From contig BFEA01000333.1 in the NCBI GenBank assembly GCA_003427395.1, positions 792,934-830,571 on the forward strand: a stretch of 37,638 nucleotides of DNA, read 5' to 3'. The stretch comes from Chara braunii (taxonomy: Eukaryota > Streptophyta > Charophyceae > Charales > Characeae). Shown piece after piece: positions 29,401 to 36,577 of the stretch. The position numbers and the translations under genes were made by a program. The first letter of the stretch is position 1, and each line of letters begins with the position of its first letter. Under the pieces are notes generated by a model. That model was given only the letters and a program-made list of their open reading frames with translations, was not told the origin of the DNA and searched no databases.

Positions 29401-30440
29401 AGGACTGCGTAGCCTGGAAAGTGGTAGGGATCACTCCAAGTGGCTTCAGAAAGGTGGAGGAATGGCAAGGGGGGAAACAGGGAAACAGATTGACATTCAT
29501 AAGGGAAGACACAGTGCAGAAGTGGAGTAACCTGCCGCAAATTCGAGTGGTGGAAAGACAAGCCACCAAGAACTCTCAGGGAGAAGTCATCTGGATTGGC
29601 AAATGCACTCTCAGACAGCTAAGGATTGACCCGCTCGCCTGGAACTGGAGCAGACCGACTACGGACAACCGGTCGAATCCTCTGTTGCCCATGCTGGACT
29701 ACAACGTGAGTGAAGGCTACAATCTGGCCTCAAAGGCAACCAGAACCCCGGCTGCAGTGGCCGTTTCCAGGTGGGAAAAGGTCCTGGGCTCAGACCCCAA
29801 GCTGTTGGAGGTCAATTTCAGCAATTTATGGAAAGCCCTGTGCGCAATGCCCAATGGTAAACAGGTAAGCATCCTGTGGCTATTGTCTCTAATGGTTACA
29901 CCGTCAGCTGTCTGGTTGCTGAGTCGGGGAGTAACCGTGGAACTGGGTTGCACCAGATGCCGCTGGCCTTTTGAATCTACCAAGCATCTGTGGTGGGAAT
30001 GCCCGGCATCCAAGCGGGTCTGGAGGTGGTGGGAAACACACTGGAAGGAAATGGGGGAAGGATTACTAAACTGGGATGAGACCTGGGCTCTGCTGGGTTT
30101 TCTTCCCATAGGGTTGAGTGGGAAGTCAGGTTGGGGTTACGTGGCACATGTGTCTAGGGGCATTATCTGCGAGGTAATCTGGGCAGACAGGAATCGGGCG
30201 AGGTTCGAAAAGCGCCCGCTGTGGGACGTGGAAATTAAAGGTAGAATCAAGATGGGTCTCAAGCATGCCATCAGAGTGGATTGGAGGAGGAAGGCCAAGG
30301 CGGGAAGAGGCAACAGGAGACAGAGAGCCTGGTTCCAGCGCACATGGGCACGCCATGAGAGGTTGGCAGTGTTGCACCCAGAGAATGGTCTGAGAATCTC
30401 AGACTGGGTCACGAAGCAGAGTAGCAAGGGAGATGGATAG
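26481..30440 (+). CDS. LINE ORF2: endonuclease / reverse transcriptase / CCHC finger
   Basis: This 1319-codon open frame encodes the enzyme that nicks target DNA and copies LINE RNA at the nick. The endonuclease core shows GDWN (residues 35-38), RLDYFLTT (~100) and SDHKPV with D126 and H127. The open frame begins at GTG, not a genuine start, because the first ~95 endonuclease residues lie in another frame upstream. RT landmarks are GKSPGIDGL (~374), NWRPISLLN (~434), motif A NLEKAYD at 504-510, motif B LRQGCPLAPLLF (~562) and motif C LTDDLFAV at 606-613. The C-terminus has C1157-x2-C1160-x8-H1169-x4-C1174, as in the zf-RVT finger of plant LINEs. No RNase H domain is visible. Oddities: the catalytic Asp of motif A is Asn (AAT at 27990-27992), the usual Ala before DD is Thr, and an unresolved N at 26834 gives an undefined residue 118. 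The open length suggests a recent insertion, but catalysis is probably lost. Confidence 0.95.
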   Translation: MIMTVYAPTEAGERAKFFTNLSSNIPRINKVVIAGDWNLSLHEALQPESKIADKKDVQALLELTEDLNLADPYRLLSPNDPGYTWQSHIQRQRGVVTRQRLDYFLTTNSITEGVTMVXQICNPLSDHKPVIADIRLSSSSDRGRGFFRLNTQTLEDPGLRDWVCQHMASWEEAKHLFQTTEDWADGGLAIISGILNISSKILVKSRNQKEAECKRRVEEAEERMEGHPISALASATERERRLEEWENLQTRKERRWMKLLKEKGIKTSDKMNKETFQKLLPRRSMQQMVELKHPFDDTAPTASTTSGMLDYAKMYYADILTTRRPQDGVDTDLTEVSDFWEDTQVKLAATARLDMDRPLTLEETMQTLKSMARGKSPGIDGLTVEFYVKCWETVGPPLVELFNGVLVGGKLGKRMTRGVISVLFKKGDEAKVRNWRPISLLNVSYKILAKTLARRLGRYLPEMVKKDQGAFVQGRSIFNNIATTIEVLEVIQAENLDTTVLLLNLEKAYDKVGWTFVMTTLRHMGFGEGFCKWVAALYTFSTSVVMVNVHLSQPFRLTRSLRQGCPLAPLLFVLQIMEVLMNRIRKHRVIKGLTLNETAEFRVKALTDDLFAVCENTLPIMTALKSVMQEYSVLSEASVNWVKSACLLPAQFKLSVEWGMKRIEEGEEERFLGVLISLQVGCSSHSLLLQSRITAKLSMWGIAWHLSLIGRALVSNVALFSILWFVCTVKEMAAGILKTIQRLIARFLWKPYAKKDEGFIAKVTWELLTFPREQGGLGLWDPAQKNQAQLRGWVCKAAVAEVKEDWVLLAERLLMREWDLNRPEDVWVGFLMDSFRRKRPKSLFWKAILRAWKNLPPDVPTPPQTKEEVLAQHLFENPRVRSQGGTVLHADGSTSSFGLAWIKRGVSRVRDIWSSLLGQWVPLMELMTHLNDLRRVEENWNMLREAIPQGWLIILGPEKVDPTGTWYAAEDQEEDCVAWKVVGITPSGFRKVEEWQGGKQGNRLTFIREDTVQKWSNLPQIRVVERQATKNSQGEVIWIGKCTLRQLRIDPLAWNWSRPTTDNRSNPLLPMLDYNVSEGYNLASKATRTPAAVAVSRWEKVLGSDPKLLEVNFSNLWKALCAMPNGKQVSILWLLSLMVTPSAVWLLSRGVTVELGCTRCRWPFESTKHLWWECPASKRVWRWWETHWKEMGEGLLNWDETWALLGFLPIGLSGKSGWGYVAHVSRGIICEVIWADRNRARFEKRPLWDVEIKGRIKMGLKHAIRVDWRRKAKAGRGNRRQRAWFQRTWARHERLAVLHPENGLRISDWVTKQSSKGDG

Positions 30441-30948
30441 CATATAAGTCTGGGACTTCAGGATAGGTAGGTAGTGGCAAGGCCAACTCGCTGGGGAGAC
30501 CTGGGCACTCGGTTCCCACAGGGCAGACTTAGTTAGCCAGAGTGTCTAGCGGAACCAGGACACTCAGTTCTTCAGGGCCACAGTGGGCCAGTTAGGAGAG
30601 TGTCGGGCTGCTGGGACCCGGGTCAAGGGACCGGGTCCGCTGGGCCGCCTTAGTCCCAGCTTAAACATTTGTAGTAGCAGTGGTTGGAGTTCACTTGAGT
30701 GTAGAACAGTTAAGAGTCACAGGCCAGGAATCACAGAAGTTAAAGGCTACCTCCTGAACGCAAAACTATCCGAATTGTTACCAAATGATCATGCAATGAC
30801 TTAGTTCGCACTTGGAACTCGGTAGTGCGGGTTCCGCAGGCTACGGCCTGTAAGCTAAGCTGGCTGACGCTGTCAGATAACCCGGGTTGAATTGTGAGGT
30901 CCCCGGCCTCAATTCTGATGTTCTTGTAATGAATTGTGTTTTCTGGTT
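30441..30948 (+). other. LINE 3' UTR
   Basis: Non-coding sequence after the ORF2 stop. Its last ~100 bases (CCGGGTTGAATTGTGAGGTC onward) are conserved in the decayed copy at 20368-20430, so they may contain the signal recognised by the reverse transcriptase. That role is inference. Confidence 0.75.
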
Positions 30949-31003
30949 AAAAAAAAAAAAAAGAAAAAAAAAAAGAAAAAAAAAGAAAAGAAAAGAAAAG
31001 AAA
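30949..31003 (+). repeat. LINE A-rich tail
   Basis: A12-14 runs separated by single G, ending in GAAAA repeats. Position and orientation match the 3' end of the plus-strand LINE. Confidence 0.92.
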
Positions 31004-31014
31004 TTCAAAACATC

Positions 31015-31278
31015 CTTTTCCCAGGCTTAATTCGCAAAAACAGGCTACCGCTGATTTCCTGCCAAATCCACGATACCTGACAGTCACACACCTTAAACAC
31101 TAATCCACATACATCGGTAGTGGGATCTCCCTCCAGGCCCGGGTGTTCTGCTGGTTTAAAATTTGAGGATATTTTATTAAATTATTAATTCAATTTAATT
31201 GCACAACCTTGAAACTTACTGTTCAGGAACTTTAGGGTCGTTTTATGGGTCTCAAACAACCTTCGCTGAATGCACTTT

Positions 31279-31313
<35 letters not shown>

Positions 31314-31463
31314 GAGGGAGACGGCATAACTTCCAGCAGATGGTATGCCCTCTTCACACAGAAAATTGCCCTAAAAAGCTAATTTCAATTTCATGCAGTT
31401 AAGCCACCCATGCCTTTCCCAGCCATGCAGCCGCAACTTTTGGGGCTCGGGCTCATGAGGACA
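31015..31463. repeat. Intergenic DNA with (CT)n at ~31281-31308
   Basis: AT-rich stretch (31155-31205) followed by a pure CT run of about 28 bases. No gene recognised. Confidence 0.6.
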
Positions 31464-31985
31464 ATGGCTGGCGGCACCAGCCAAAAGGAGCCGCACACCG
31501 GTTTGTTTGTTTTTGGCATGCTTGGCATTTACAGCCCCAGAAAAAAGTGGCTCGGAAGTACACTGGTGGTTTAAACCACGAGCACTTCTCCCAGCCAGCT
31601 TTTCACAGACGCGGCTTGCATGCCGTGGCAACTTTCGGGGTCGGCCGCGGCGCCGCCACATCCAAATGGATGGCTGCACCAGGCAAAAGGAGGCCCGGGC
31701 CAATTCGTTTTTTTTTTTGTTGGCCTGCAGCACGTTTGCATCCCCCGAGAAAAGTGGCTTGGAAGTACCAGTAGTTTAAACCACAAGTACACAGCCGCAG
31801 GCTCGGCCTCAGCCTTAGCCTCAGCCTTGCAGTCCGAAACTTGTCGCCACAAGAAAAGGAGGCCGGAATGTCAAAGTCTGGGCCGGCCGTTAATAAAATT
31901 CAATCGGCGGTCGCATTTTTGTTTTGCAACTCCAGAATTTGAGGTGTCGGGCCCGCGACCCAGGTGCCCATGTACTGGTGCCTTA
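31464..31985 (+). repeat. Dispersed repeat R3, copies 2 and 3 in tandem
   Basis: Two diverged units, from 31464 (ATGGCTGGCGGCACCAGCCA) and 31667 (ATGGCTGCACCAGGCAAAAG), each run through a T-rich or TTTG-rich middle to AAGTGGCT(C/T)GGAAGTAC and TTTAAACCAC. After the second unit the sequence continues through GTCCGAAACTTGTCGCC and CCAGAATTTGAGG to CCCATGTACT, matching copy 1 at 2998-3205. GTGGTTTAAACCAC at 31564-31577 is a perfect palindrome. No ORF with a recognisable domain. Confidence 0.78.
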
Positions 31986-32003
31986 AGGAGATTCATCAAC
32001 TTT

Positions 32004-32277
32004 ACCCCTACTAAAGGGGAAACTACACGGGAGTCACAAAAACGAGTTATAAGTTATAACTTATTTTGCACTATTTTTTGGGCCAAGATACAGTTTCGAA
32101 TTGCAGTTCGGGCAATGTATACAACCCAGCTTTCTGGCCAGGTAGGGTGCCTGAAGTGCAATTGCAAACTGTATATCTTGCCTCATAGTGCAATTATAAC
32201 TCGTTTTCTTTGTGACTCTACTGTAATTACCCCCTAAAGGGGAAACTACGTGGGGGTCACAAAAATGAGTTATAATT
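32004..32277. mobile_element. Inverted-repeat element with an extra adjoining arm
   Basis: The left arm from 32014 (AGGGGAAACTACACGGGAGT, then CACAAAAACGAGTTATAA, TTGCACTA, AAGATACAGTTT) is mirrored by the right arm ending near 32236. The inverse of the right arm reads AGGGGGTAATTACAGTAGAG, then TCACAAAGAAAACGAGTTAT, TTGCACTA, AAGATATACAGTTT. Immediately after it, 32236-32277 repeats the left arm again (AGGGGAAACTACGTGGGGGT, CACAAAAATGAGTTATAA). It therefore looks like one complete foldback element followed by a truncated neighbour. No ORF. Confidence 0.8.
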
Positions 32278-32321
32278 CTCCGTCAATTCTAACTGGACCA
32301 CACAGTGGTCAATTCGTTGTT

Positions 32322-32372
32322 GTTCTTGTTATTATTATTATTATTATTATTGTTTTTTTTTTTTTTTTTTTN

Positions 32373-32407
<35 letters not shown>
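32322..32407. repeat. (TTA)n followed by poly-T with an unresolved base
   Basis: TTATTATTA units up to about 32351, then more than 50 T with one N at 32372. The tract length is an assembly estimate. Confidence 0.9.
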
Positions 32408-32410
<3 letters not shown>

Positions 32411-32447
32411 AAAACATCCACAGGATGCCTATTATTGGAGGTGATTA

Positions 32448-32560
32448 TTGTTGTTGTTGTTGTTGTTGTTGTTTTTAAGCCCAGGCTGTTCTAGAGGCCG
32501 GATTACAAAGCGGTCAATTCGTAATGGCCTGCAGCACGTTTCCAGCCCCGGAGTTAAGGT
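32448..32560 (-). mobile_element. Retroposon family S2 copy c with adjoining R3 fragment
   Basis: (GTT)n and a T-rich end are followed by AAGCCCAGGCTGTTCTAG and AGGCCGGATTACAAAG (S2 module), then GGTCAATTCGTAATGGCCTG and CAGCACGTTTCCAGCCCC. The latter matches the R3 unit at 31694-31750 without its T run. The junction suggests one repeat inserted in, or recombined with, the other. Confidence 0.62.
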
Positions 32561-33133
32561 GCTTCTCTCAATCCTTCAACGCTTGCCAGTTTGCCCTCTC
32601 ACCCCCCTTCCGCCCTCCATTTCCGTCCTCTAGACACCTCCAGCTCATTACTTGTTAGGTCAGGATTTGATGGTGGATTCTAGGAAGTGGATGTTTTTCT
32701 CCTCCCCCCCCACCTCCATCTGTCCCCCATTTTTTCCCCCGAGTCTTTCTGGGAATTCAAGACCATCCCCCACTCCCCTTCTATTTTAGTGAAGGCCCTC
32801 CCAGCTAGACAAGAGCTGATTTCTTGGCCAGGCACAGGCCAGTCACTACAGTTTCCAAGTGGTCAGCAGTCCAAAAGATCAGCAATGCAAATTACCCCTG
32901 TGGGGTCATTCATCCCCTTGATAAAATAGCCTTGTGTGGCTTCCGTGTGCCTAACAAAGTCCTTTCAGTGCCTTCACAGCTTGGTGGTAGGGTGATGGTC
33001 CTGAGTGCTGGTCACACTGAGGTAGGATAGTAGGGACACAGGGTGCACTGGGAGTATTAATGTGGGGATGGGTAGGGTAGGTGGCCTAACCTGTCAGGAC
33101 AACCATTGGGTGCCACTGCCAGCAATCACAGCG
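32561..33133. other. No gene recognised
   Basis: C-rich at 32600-32640 and 32700-32775. Short ORFs with no known motif. Confidence 0.5.
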
Positions 33134-33205
33134 GGTCTGGTCCTTGGCCTCTACAACACCCTGAGCTTTTTGAAAGAAAAAAAAAGGAAAAAAAAAAGAA
33201 AAGAA
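33134..33205 (+). mobile_element. A-tailed retroposon family S2, copy d
   Basis: GGGTCTGGTCCTTGGCCTCT, then ACAACACCCTGAGC and TTTTTGAAAG lead into a mixed A/G tail (33174-33202). This is the best oriented copy and shows the module sits at the 3' end, directly before the tail. It matches the inverse of copy b over about 45 bases. Confidence 0.72.
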
Positions 33206-33275
33206 GAGATCAAACTGGATTCGAACGCGGAACCTGGCCCGAGTCACAGCTTGGCCGCAGCTTTATGAAGTTTCC
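33206..33275 (-). other. tRNA-like sequence, possible SINE head or tRNA relic
   Basis: On the minus strand GCGTTCGAATCC is a near-perfect tRNA B box, preceded about 35 bases earlier by CGGCCAAGCTGTGAC, a weak A box, and followed by TCTTCTTTTC, a T-rich Pol III-terminator-like end. Acceptor and anticodon stems do not pair convincingly, so no isotype can be given. Confidence 0.33.
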
Positions 33276-33440
33276 CAGAATGTGACAGCCCGCTTGGCAG
33301 AGGGTCAGTGCCTGATTCATCAAGTGTGTGGGGCTCACAAATGCACCCCATGAAGTTGCAAGCATGAGGGGACAAATCTCGTGTTGACACATTGAAGCTC
33401 AGGTGGGGCACCAGTTGAGTTGTCCATTTTCCTCTCTCCA
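33276..33440. other. No gene recognised
   Basis: Short unrecognised sequence between two retroposon features. Confidence 0.4.
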
Positions 33441-33620
33441 GGTTTTTTTTTTTTTTTTGTGTGTGTGTGTGTCTGTGTGTGGAAAATCTTCTGAGCAGGG
33501 TTGGCCATTTAGAGGGGTGGCAGGAGCAGCCTCCGCCTAAACGGTCACCCGCGTTGAAGGCTCCAGCCTATTGGTGGGGAGCTTCACCTGCCGGAAACCA
33601 GGTCCAACATCCCATTGCTG
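33441..33620 (-). mobile_element. Short A-tailed retroposon family S1, copy e (CACCAATAGG subtype)
   Basis: A T run (33442-33456) and (GT)n precede the core at 33561-33617. Inverted, the core reads GGGATGTTGGACCTGGTTTC, then CGGCAGGTGAAGCTCCCCAC, then CAATAGGCTGGAGCC. It is the most diverged S1 copy. The tail lies about 100 bases from the core, as in copies b and c. Confidence 0.65.
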
Positions 33621-34044
33621 TACAAAACAGAGATATGGTGAAATAGGGAGCAGGAAGTAGGGGATGTGATCTGAGTAATGACAGCATGACTGGGTAAACC
33701 CTTCTGAGACTTCTCAGCTTCTATGGCTGCCAGAAGTGTGCAGGCTATGCTAGCTAGTTTCTATCCATAGTTGTGGGCCCAACTCCTTCCTTGTGTCGCT
33801 GCTTGCTGCCTCCTGTTGTCGCTGCTTGCTGCCTCCTGTTGCTGTTCTGTTTTGTCGTTGTTTTCTGGACCGCCAGACATTAGAAACTTCATCTGCCATA
33901 CGGTTAGCTCGATGCAGTCCTCCCCCCCCCCCCCCCCCCCCACCCCCGGCCGCCTGGAGACAATGTAGCTCCGCCAGGGATACATTATGTGGGGGGAAGG
34001 AGTCAGAGAAGTGCGAAGGCCATCGCAACGGGAGGGAGGGGTCA
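33621..34044. other. No gene recognised; short direct repeat and poly-C
   Basis: GTCGCTGCTTGCTGCCTCCT occurs at 33795 and 33818 (period 23). A C run lies at about 33924-33941. No coding signal. Confidence 0.5.
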
Positions 34045-34376
34045 ACTGTTGTCCCCTCCTGGAACTGACATTTCGTTAGACATTTTTTTCTAAATTCACG
34101 AAATTGAGCGTATAAAAATACAAATTTTTTTAGTGTTTTTTTGTCCCCATGACGTTGGATGATCAGATCATCGGGTGTCGTGGCGACTCTCGATGATCTG
34201 ACCATCGGATGTATGCTAACGGTACTTTACGTTGAGGTACATCAGATGGACAAAGTGAGATAACCACTTTCTCACCTGATGAGCAATGAAATTTTGACTA
34301 AGTCCACTTTCGTGAATTTAGAAAAAAATGTCAGTTTTAATGAAATGTCAGTTCTGGAAGAAGAGTTTGTAGTTTC
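34045..34376. mobile_element. MITE-like element with ~50-bp terminal inverted repeats
   Basis: The left arm GGAACTGACATTTCGTTAGA, then CATTTTTTTCTAAATTCACG is mirrored at 34310-34357. The inverse of the right arm reads AGAACTGACATTTCATTAAA, then ACTGACATTTTTTTCTAAAT, then TCACGAAAG. Exact boundaries are fuzzy. The interior (34150-34210) holds ATGATCAGATCAT-type palindromes, and there is no ORF. No clear target duplication. Confidence 0.8.
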
Positions 34377-34915
34377 GTGCGGCCCGGGCTTGCTGATCCT
34401 CAGTCTGCCAGCCATCCACAGTTGGCTGCTGCCACACACCCCTCCCATTTCCCTCCAAGCCAGTCCGTGCAGAATTTTGTGATTTCTTTCTGTAGATCCT
34501 TCCTTCATGTGAGAAGTCTCAACTTGTTTTTTTGTTTTTGTTTTTTTTAAACAACAACTTGTTTTTCACCCTTTCCCACCTCGCTATTGATTCAACTTCA
34601 ATCTGTTGCTGTGTTGTTTCAGTGAGTTCTCTCTCTTGCAGTTTCGCCCCCTCCATTACATGTGTGCATCTTTTCCACCAGACCGTCCTTTGTATCGCTC
34701 TCCTCCTGAGGTTGAACGTGTAGGTGGTGAAGGTGTCTGTTTGTGTTGTCCAGTGGCCGTATAGGATAGGGGGCAAAGGAATCGAGCTAGCGCTAGCAGC
34801 CTGCGCCAGCCAACTGACGCGGCTTGGTTGCACCTGGCTCAACCAGCATCTGGGGAGGTTTTTCTCTCCCAGGTTGCTGGGCCTGTTGACGCGCCCGACA
34901 CGTGGCAGTATTGTC
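34377..34915. other. No gene recognised; possible 3' splice site at its end
   Basis: T-rich run at 34526-34549. Near 34860-34872 a pyrimidine tract ending in CAG (TTTTTCTCTCCCAG) could be an intron acceptor for the coding-like region downstream. This is only suggestive. Confidence 0.4.
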
Positions 34916-35188
34916 ATGCGTGACGTGGCTGTTTCGAAGGAGGACGACGCGTGTACAGGGGAAGTGCCGGCCAAATTGTTGACTATCTTCATTAGAAGCG
35001 CGATGGATTCGGAGGGGATACTACAACGAGACGTGGCGGTGTGGCTTGACATCTTGGCGGTGGCCCATCAGCAGCTGCAGGAGACGGTGGGTGAGCTGAC
35101 TCAGCGATCTCAAGAGCTGCGGGTGATTGAAGGGGATGCGTTCCCCCTGGCCGAATGGGTGGATCACCGCTCGCAACTCATGTCAGAT

Positions 35189-35272
35189 ATAATCTGGGAG
35201 CTGGAGGAGCTGGAGGATAATCTGGGAGCTGGAGGAGCTGGAGGATAATCTGGGAGCTGGAGGAGCTGGAGG
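35189..35272 (+). repeat. 28-bp tandem triplication
   Basis: ATAATCTGGGAGCTGGAGGA begins at 35189, 35217 and 35245. The three 28-bp units are identical. Since 28 is not a multiple of three, each extra copy shifts the reading frame. Confidence 0.95.
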
Positions 35273-35416
35273 AGGGGCTAGATCCCGGGCTTGAACCTTA
35301 CATTGATTGGCGGAGGGCGGAGGCTGAGCTGGCGGCCTGCAAAGGAGGGGCTAGATCCCGGGCTTGAACCTTACATTGATTGGCGGAGGGCGGAGGCTGA
35401 GCTGGCGGCCTGGAAA
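35271..35416 (+). repeat. 73-bp tandem duplication
   Basis: GGAGGGGCTAGATCCCGGGC begins at 35271 and 35344. The copies are nearly identical, differing at the end (GGCCTGCAAA versus GGCCTGGAAA). The duplication directly abuts the 28-bp triplication. Confidence 0.95.
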
Positions 35417-35943
35417 GCCCTTTTTCGCAAGGGCCGGGATGCGTGTGAATTAATGGAGGCTTGGTCCTCCGGGGGGTTGCTCACTGGAGGGTTTGTAGGG
35501 AGGACGCTCATGGCGGCCGGCGGTTTGCACGTAGCGATTGGGGAAGCAGATCGGACAGCGCTGGTGAATACAACGTCCGCTATAATCAACAACAACATCA
35601 ACAACAACGATGACAACATCAACAACAACAACGACAATGACTCGAGTGCAGAGGGTGAGGAGGCTGACAGGCTGGCGATGGCGATCGCAGACATCAGCAC
35701 TAAGGACTGTGTTGTCTACTACGGCGGCAACGTTCGATCTTCGTCAGCATGGAGACAGCTCGGTTGGAATTTGCGGAGGTTTGGGCGAATTTCATTTTTC
35801 CACCCCACGAGGTCGGCATGGCTTTACTTTCGTCCATGCTCCGAAGTTTGGCCTCGCGAGGGGATTGGGTGGTTGATTGCCCCTTATTGATTACAGCCGA
35901 CGGGGCATGGGCTGTCTCAGTGGGTAGGGTGGGTAATGGTTGA

Positions 35944-36247
35944 GGGGTTGCTAGGATTGCTGTCTTCTAAAGTAATTTTCGACTCTCCTGATTTTTTACA
36001 TACGCTTGTTACCTTGATAGATGGCTTTTTACATTTTTCACAATTTCACGTGCATTTTTTTGTACACGTGTACACCATGCTACACTTGGAGGTAGGGAAT
36101 TGTGCCGCGTCACTCTACGAGGTAATTAGAGTACATTAGAGCTGGAGGTCAATCCTTCCCTTATGCAGGGAAGTAATCAATGCCTCGGCTCTTTTCTGAG
36201 ATGTAGGTGCGAACACATAATAGGGAGGCTGGTCCCGAATTCCAGCT
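35944..36247. other. No gene recognised
   Basis: AT-rich, short ORFs only. Confidence 0.4.
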
Positions 36248-36405
36248 CTTTTTTTTTTTTTTTTTTTNGGGGGGGGGGGGGGGNGGGGGGGACAAATGCT
36301 CCAGTCTATTCGTGGGGAGCAGCACGTGCTGGGAACCGGGCCCAGCGTCCCATATACAAGTACACAAGTCATTTGAGATACTGGCGCCATTACCCGGCTT
36401 CGACT
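36248..36405 (-). mobile_element. Short A-tailed retroposon family S1, copy f (CACGAATAGA subtype)
   Basis: A T run (36249-36267), an N, a G run with a second N (to 36291), then the core at 36299-36355, which differs from copy a at very few positions. Upstream of the core on the minus strand, TGGCGCCAGTATCTCAAATG resembles a Pol III A box and has a counterpart in copy a. The homopolymer pair with Ns means the tail side is poorly assembled. Confidence 0.8.
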
Positions 36406-36577
36406 GAGAATCAATCTGAGAACTATTGAGAACTATTGAAGAAATTCAAGAGAACTAAAAAGAGGTTGAAAAACTATGAATGACTACTGACCTCTTTTCA
36501 AATGCTTAGAATCCCTAGACTCCCAAACAAAACTCTCTAAAGCTGTCCAACGCTGTCTTATTCCTGTCGGGCTCTCC
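36406..36577. other. No gene recognised
   Basis: Short direct repeat GAGAACTATT at 36417-36437. Nothing else. Confidence 0.4.

Larger units (their letters stand above)
21179..31006 (+). mobile_element. Near-full-length LINE (non-LTR retrotransposon)
   Basis: One plus-strand element made of a 5' region with three tandem monomers (21742-22693), ORF1 (23302-26178, broken), ORF2 (26179-30440, N-terminus broken), a 3' UTR (30441-30948) and an A-rich tail (30949-31003). The zinc-knuckle ORF1, the apurinic-type endonuclease, the reverse transcriptase and the C-terminal CCHC finger are the L1-like plan seen in plants and green algae. The 5' boundary is uncertain. AAAACATC at 21171-21178 and 31007-31014 could be a short target duplication, but it is partly A-run and therefore weak. 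A second, decayed 3' end of the family sits at 19262-20444. Confidence 0.85.
34916..35940 (+). pseudogene. Hypothetical protein-coding remnant or exon, disrupted
   Basis: One frame from ATG 34916 encodes a helix-rich, protein-like sequence: DSEGILQRDVAVWLDILAVA, then HQQLQETVGELTQRSQEL, then WELEELE. Tandem duplications at 35189-35416 then introduce TAA at 35246-35248. In the same frame the sequence resumes as EGLDPGLEPYIDWRRAEAEL, AAWKALFRKGRDACELMEAW and a low-complexity Asn/Asp tract (AAC-rich DNA, 35586-35640). Near 35740 the coding look moves one frame over (RLEFAEVWANFIFPPHEVGM, then LRSLASRGDWVVDCPLLI) to a stop at 35941-35943. I do not recognise the family. It could be a host exon, a transposon protein or a decayed gene. 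Confidence 0.42.

Noticed and set aside
21171-31014. AAAACATC as the LINE target-site duplication
   Set aside because: Eight bases, half of them A beside an A-tail, could match by chance. It is mentioned only as a weak clue to the 5' boundary.
35570-35600. GAATACAACGTCCGCTATAAT resembles the arm of the palindromic MITE family
   Set aside because: There is no matching right arm or TA-bounded end, and it lies inside the coding-like region. Probably coincidence.
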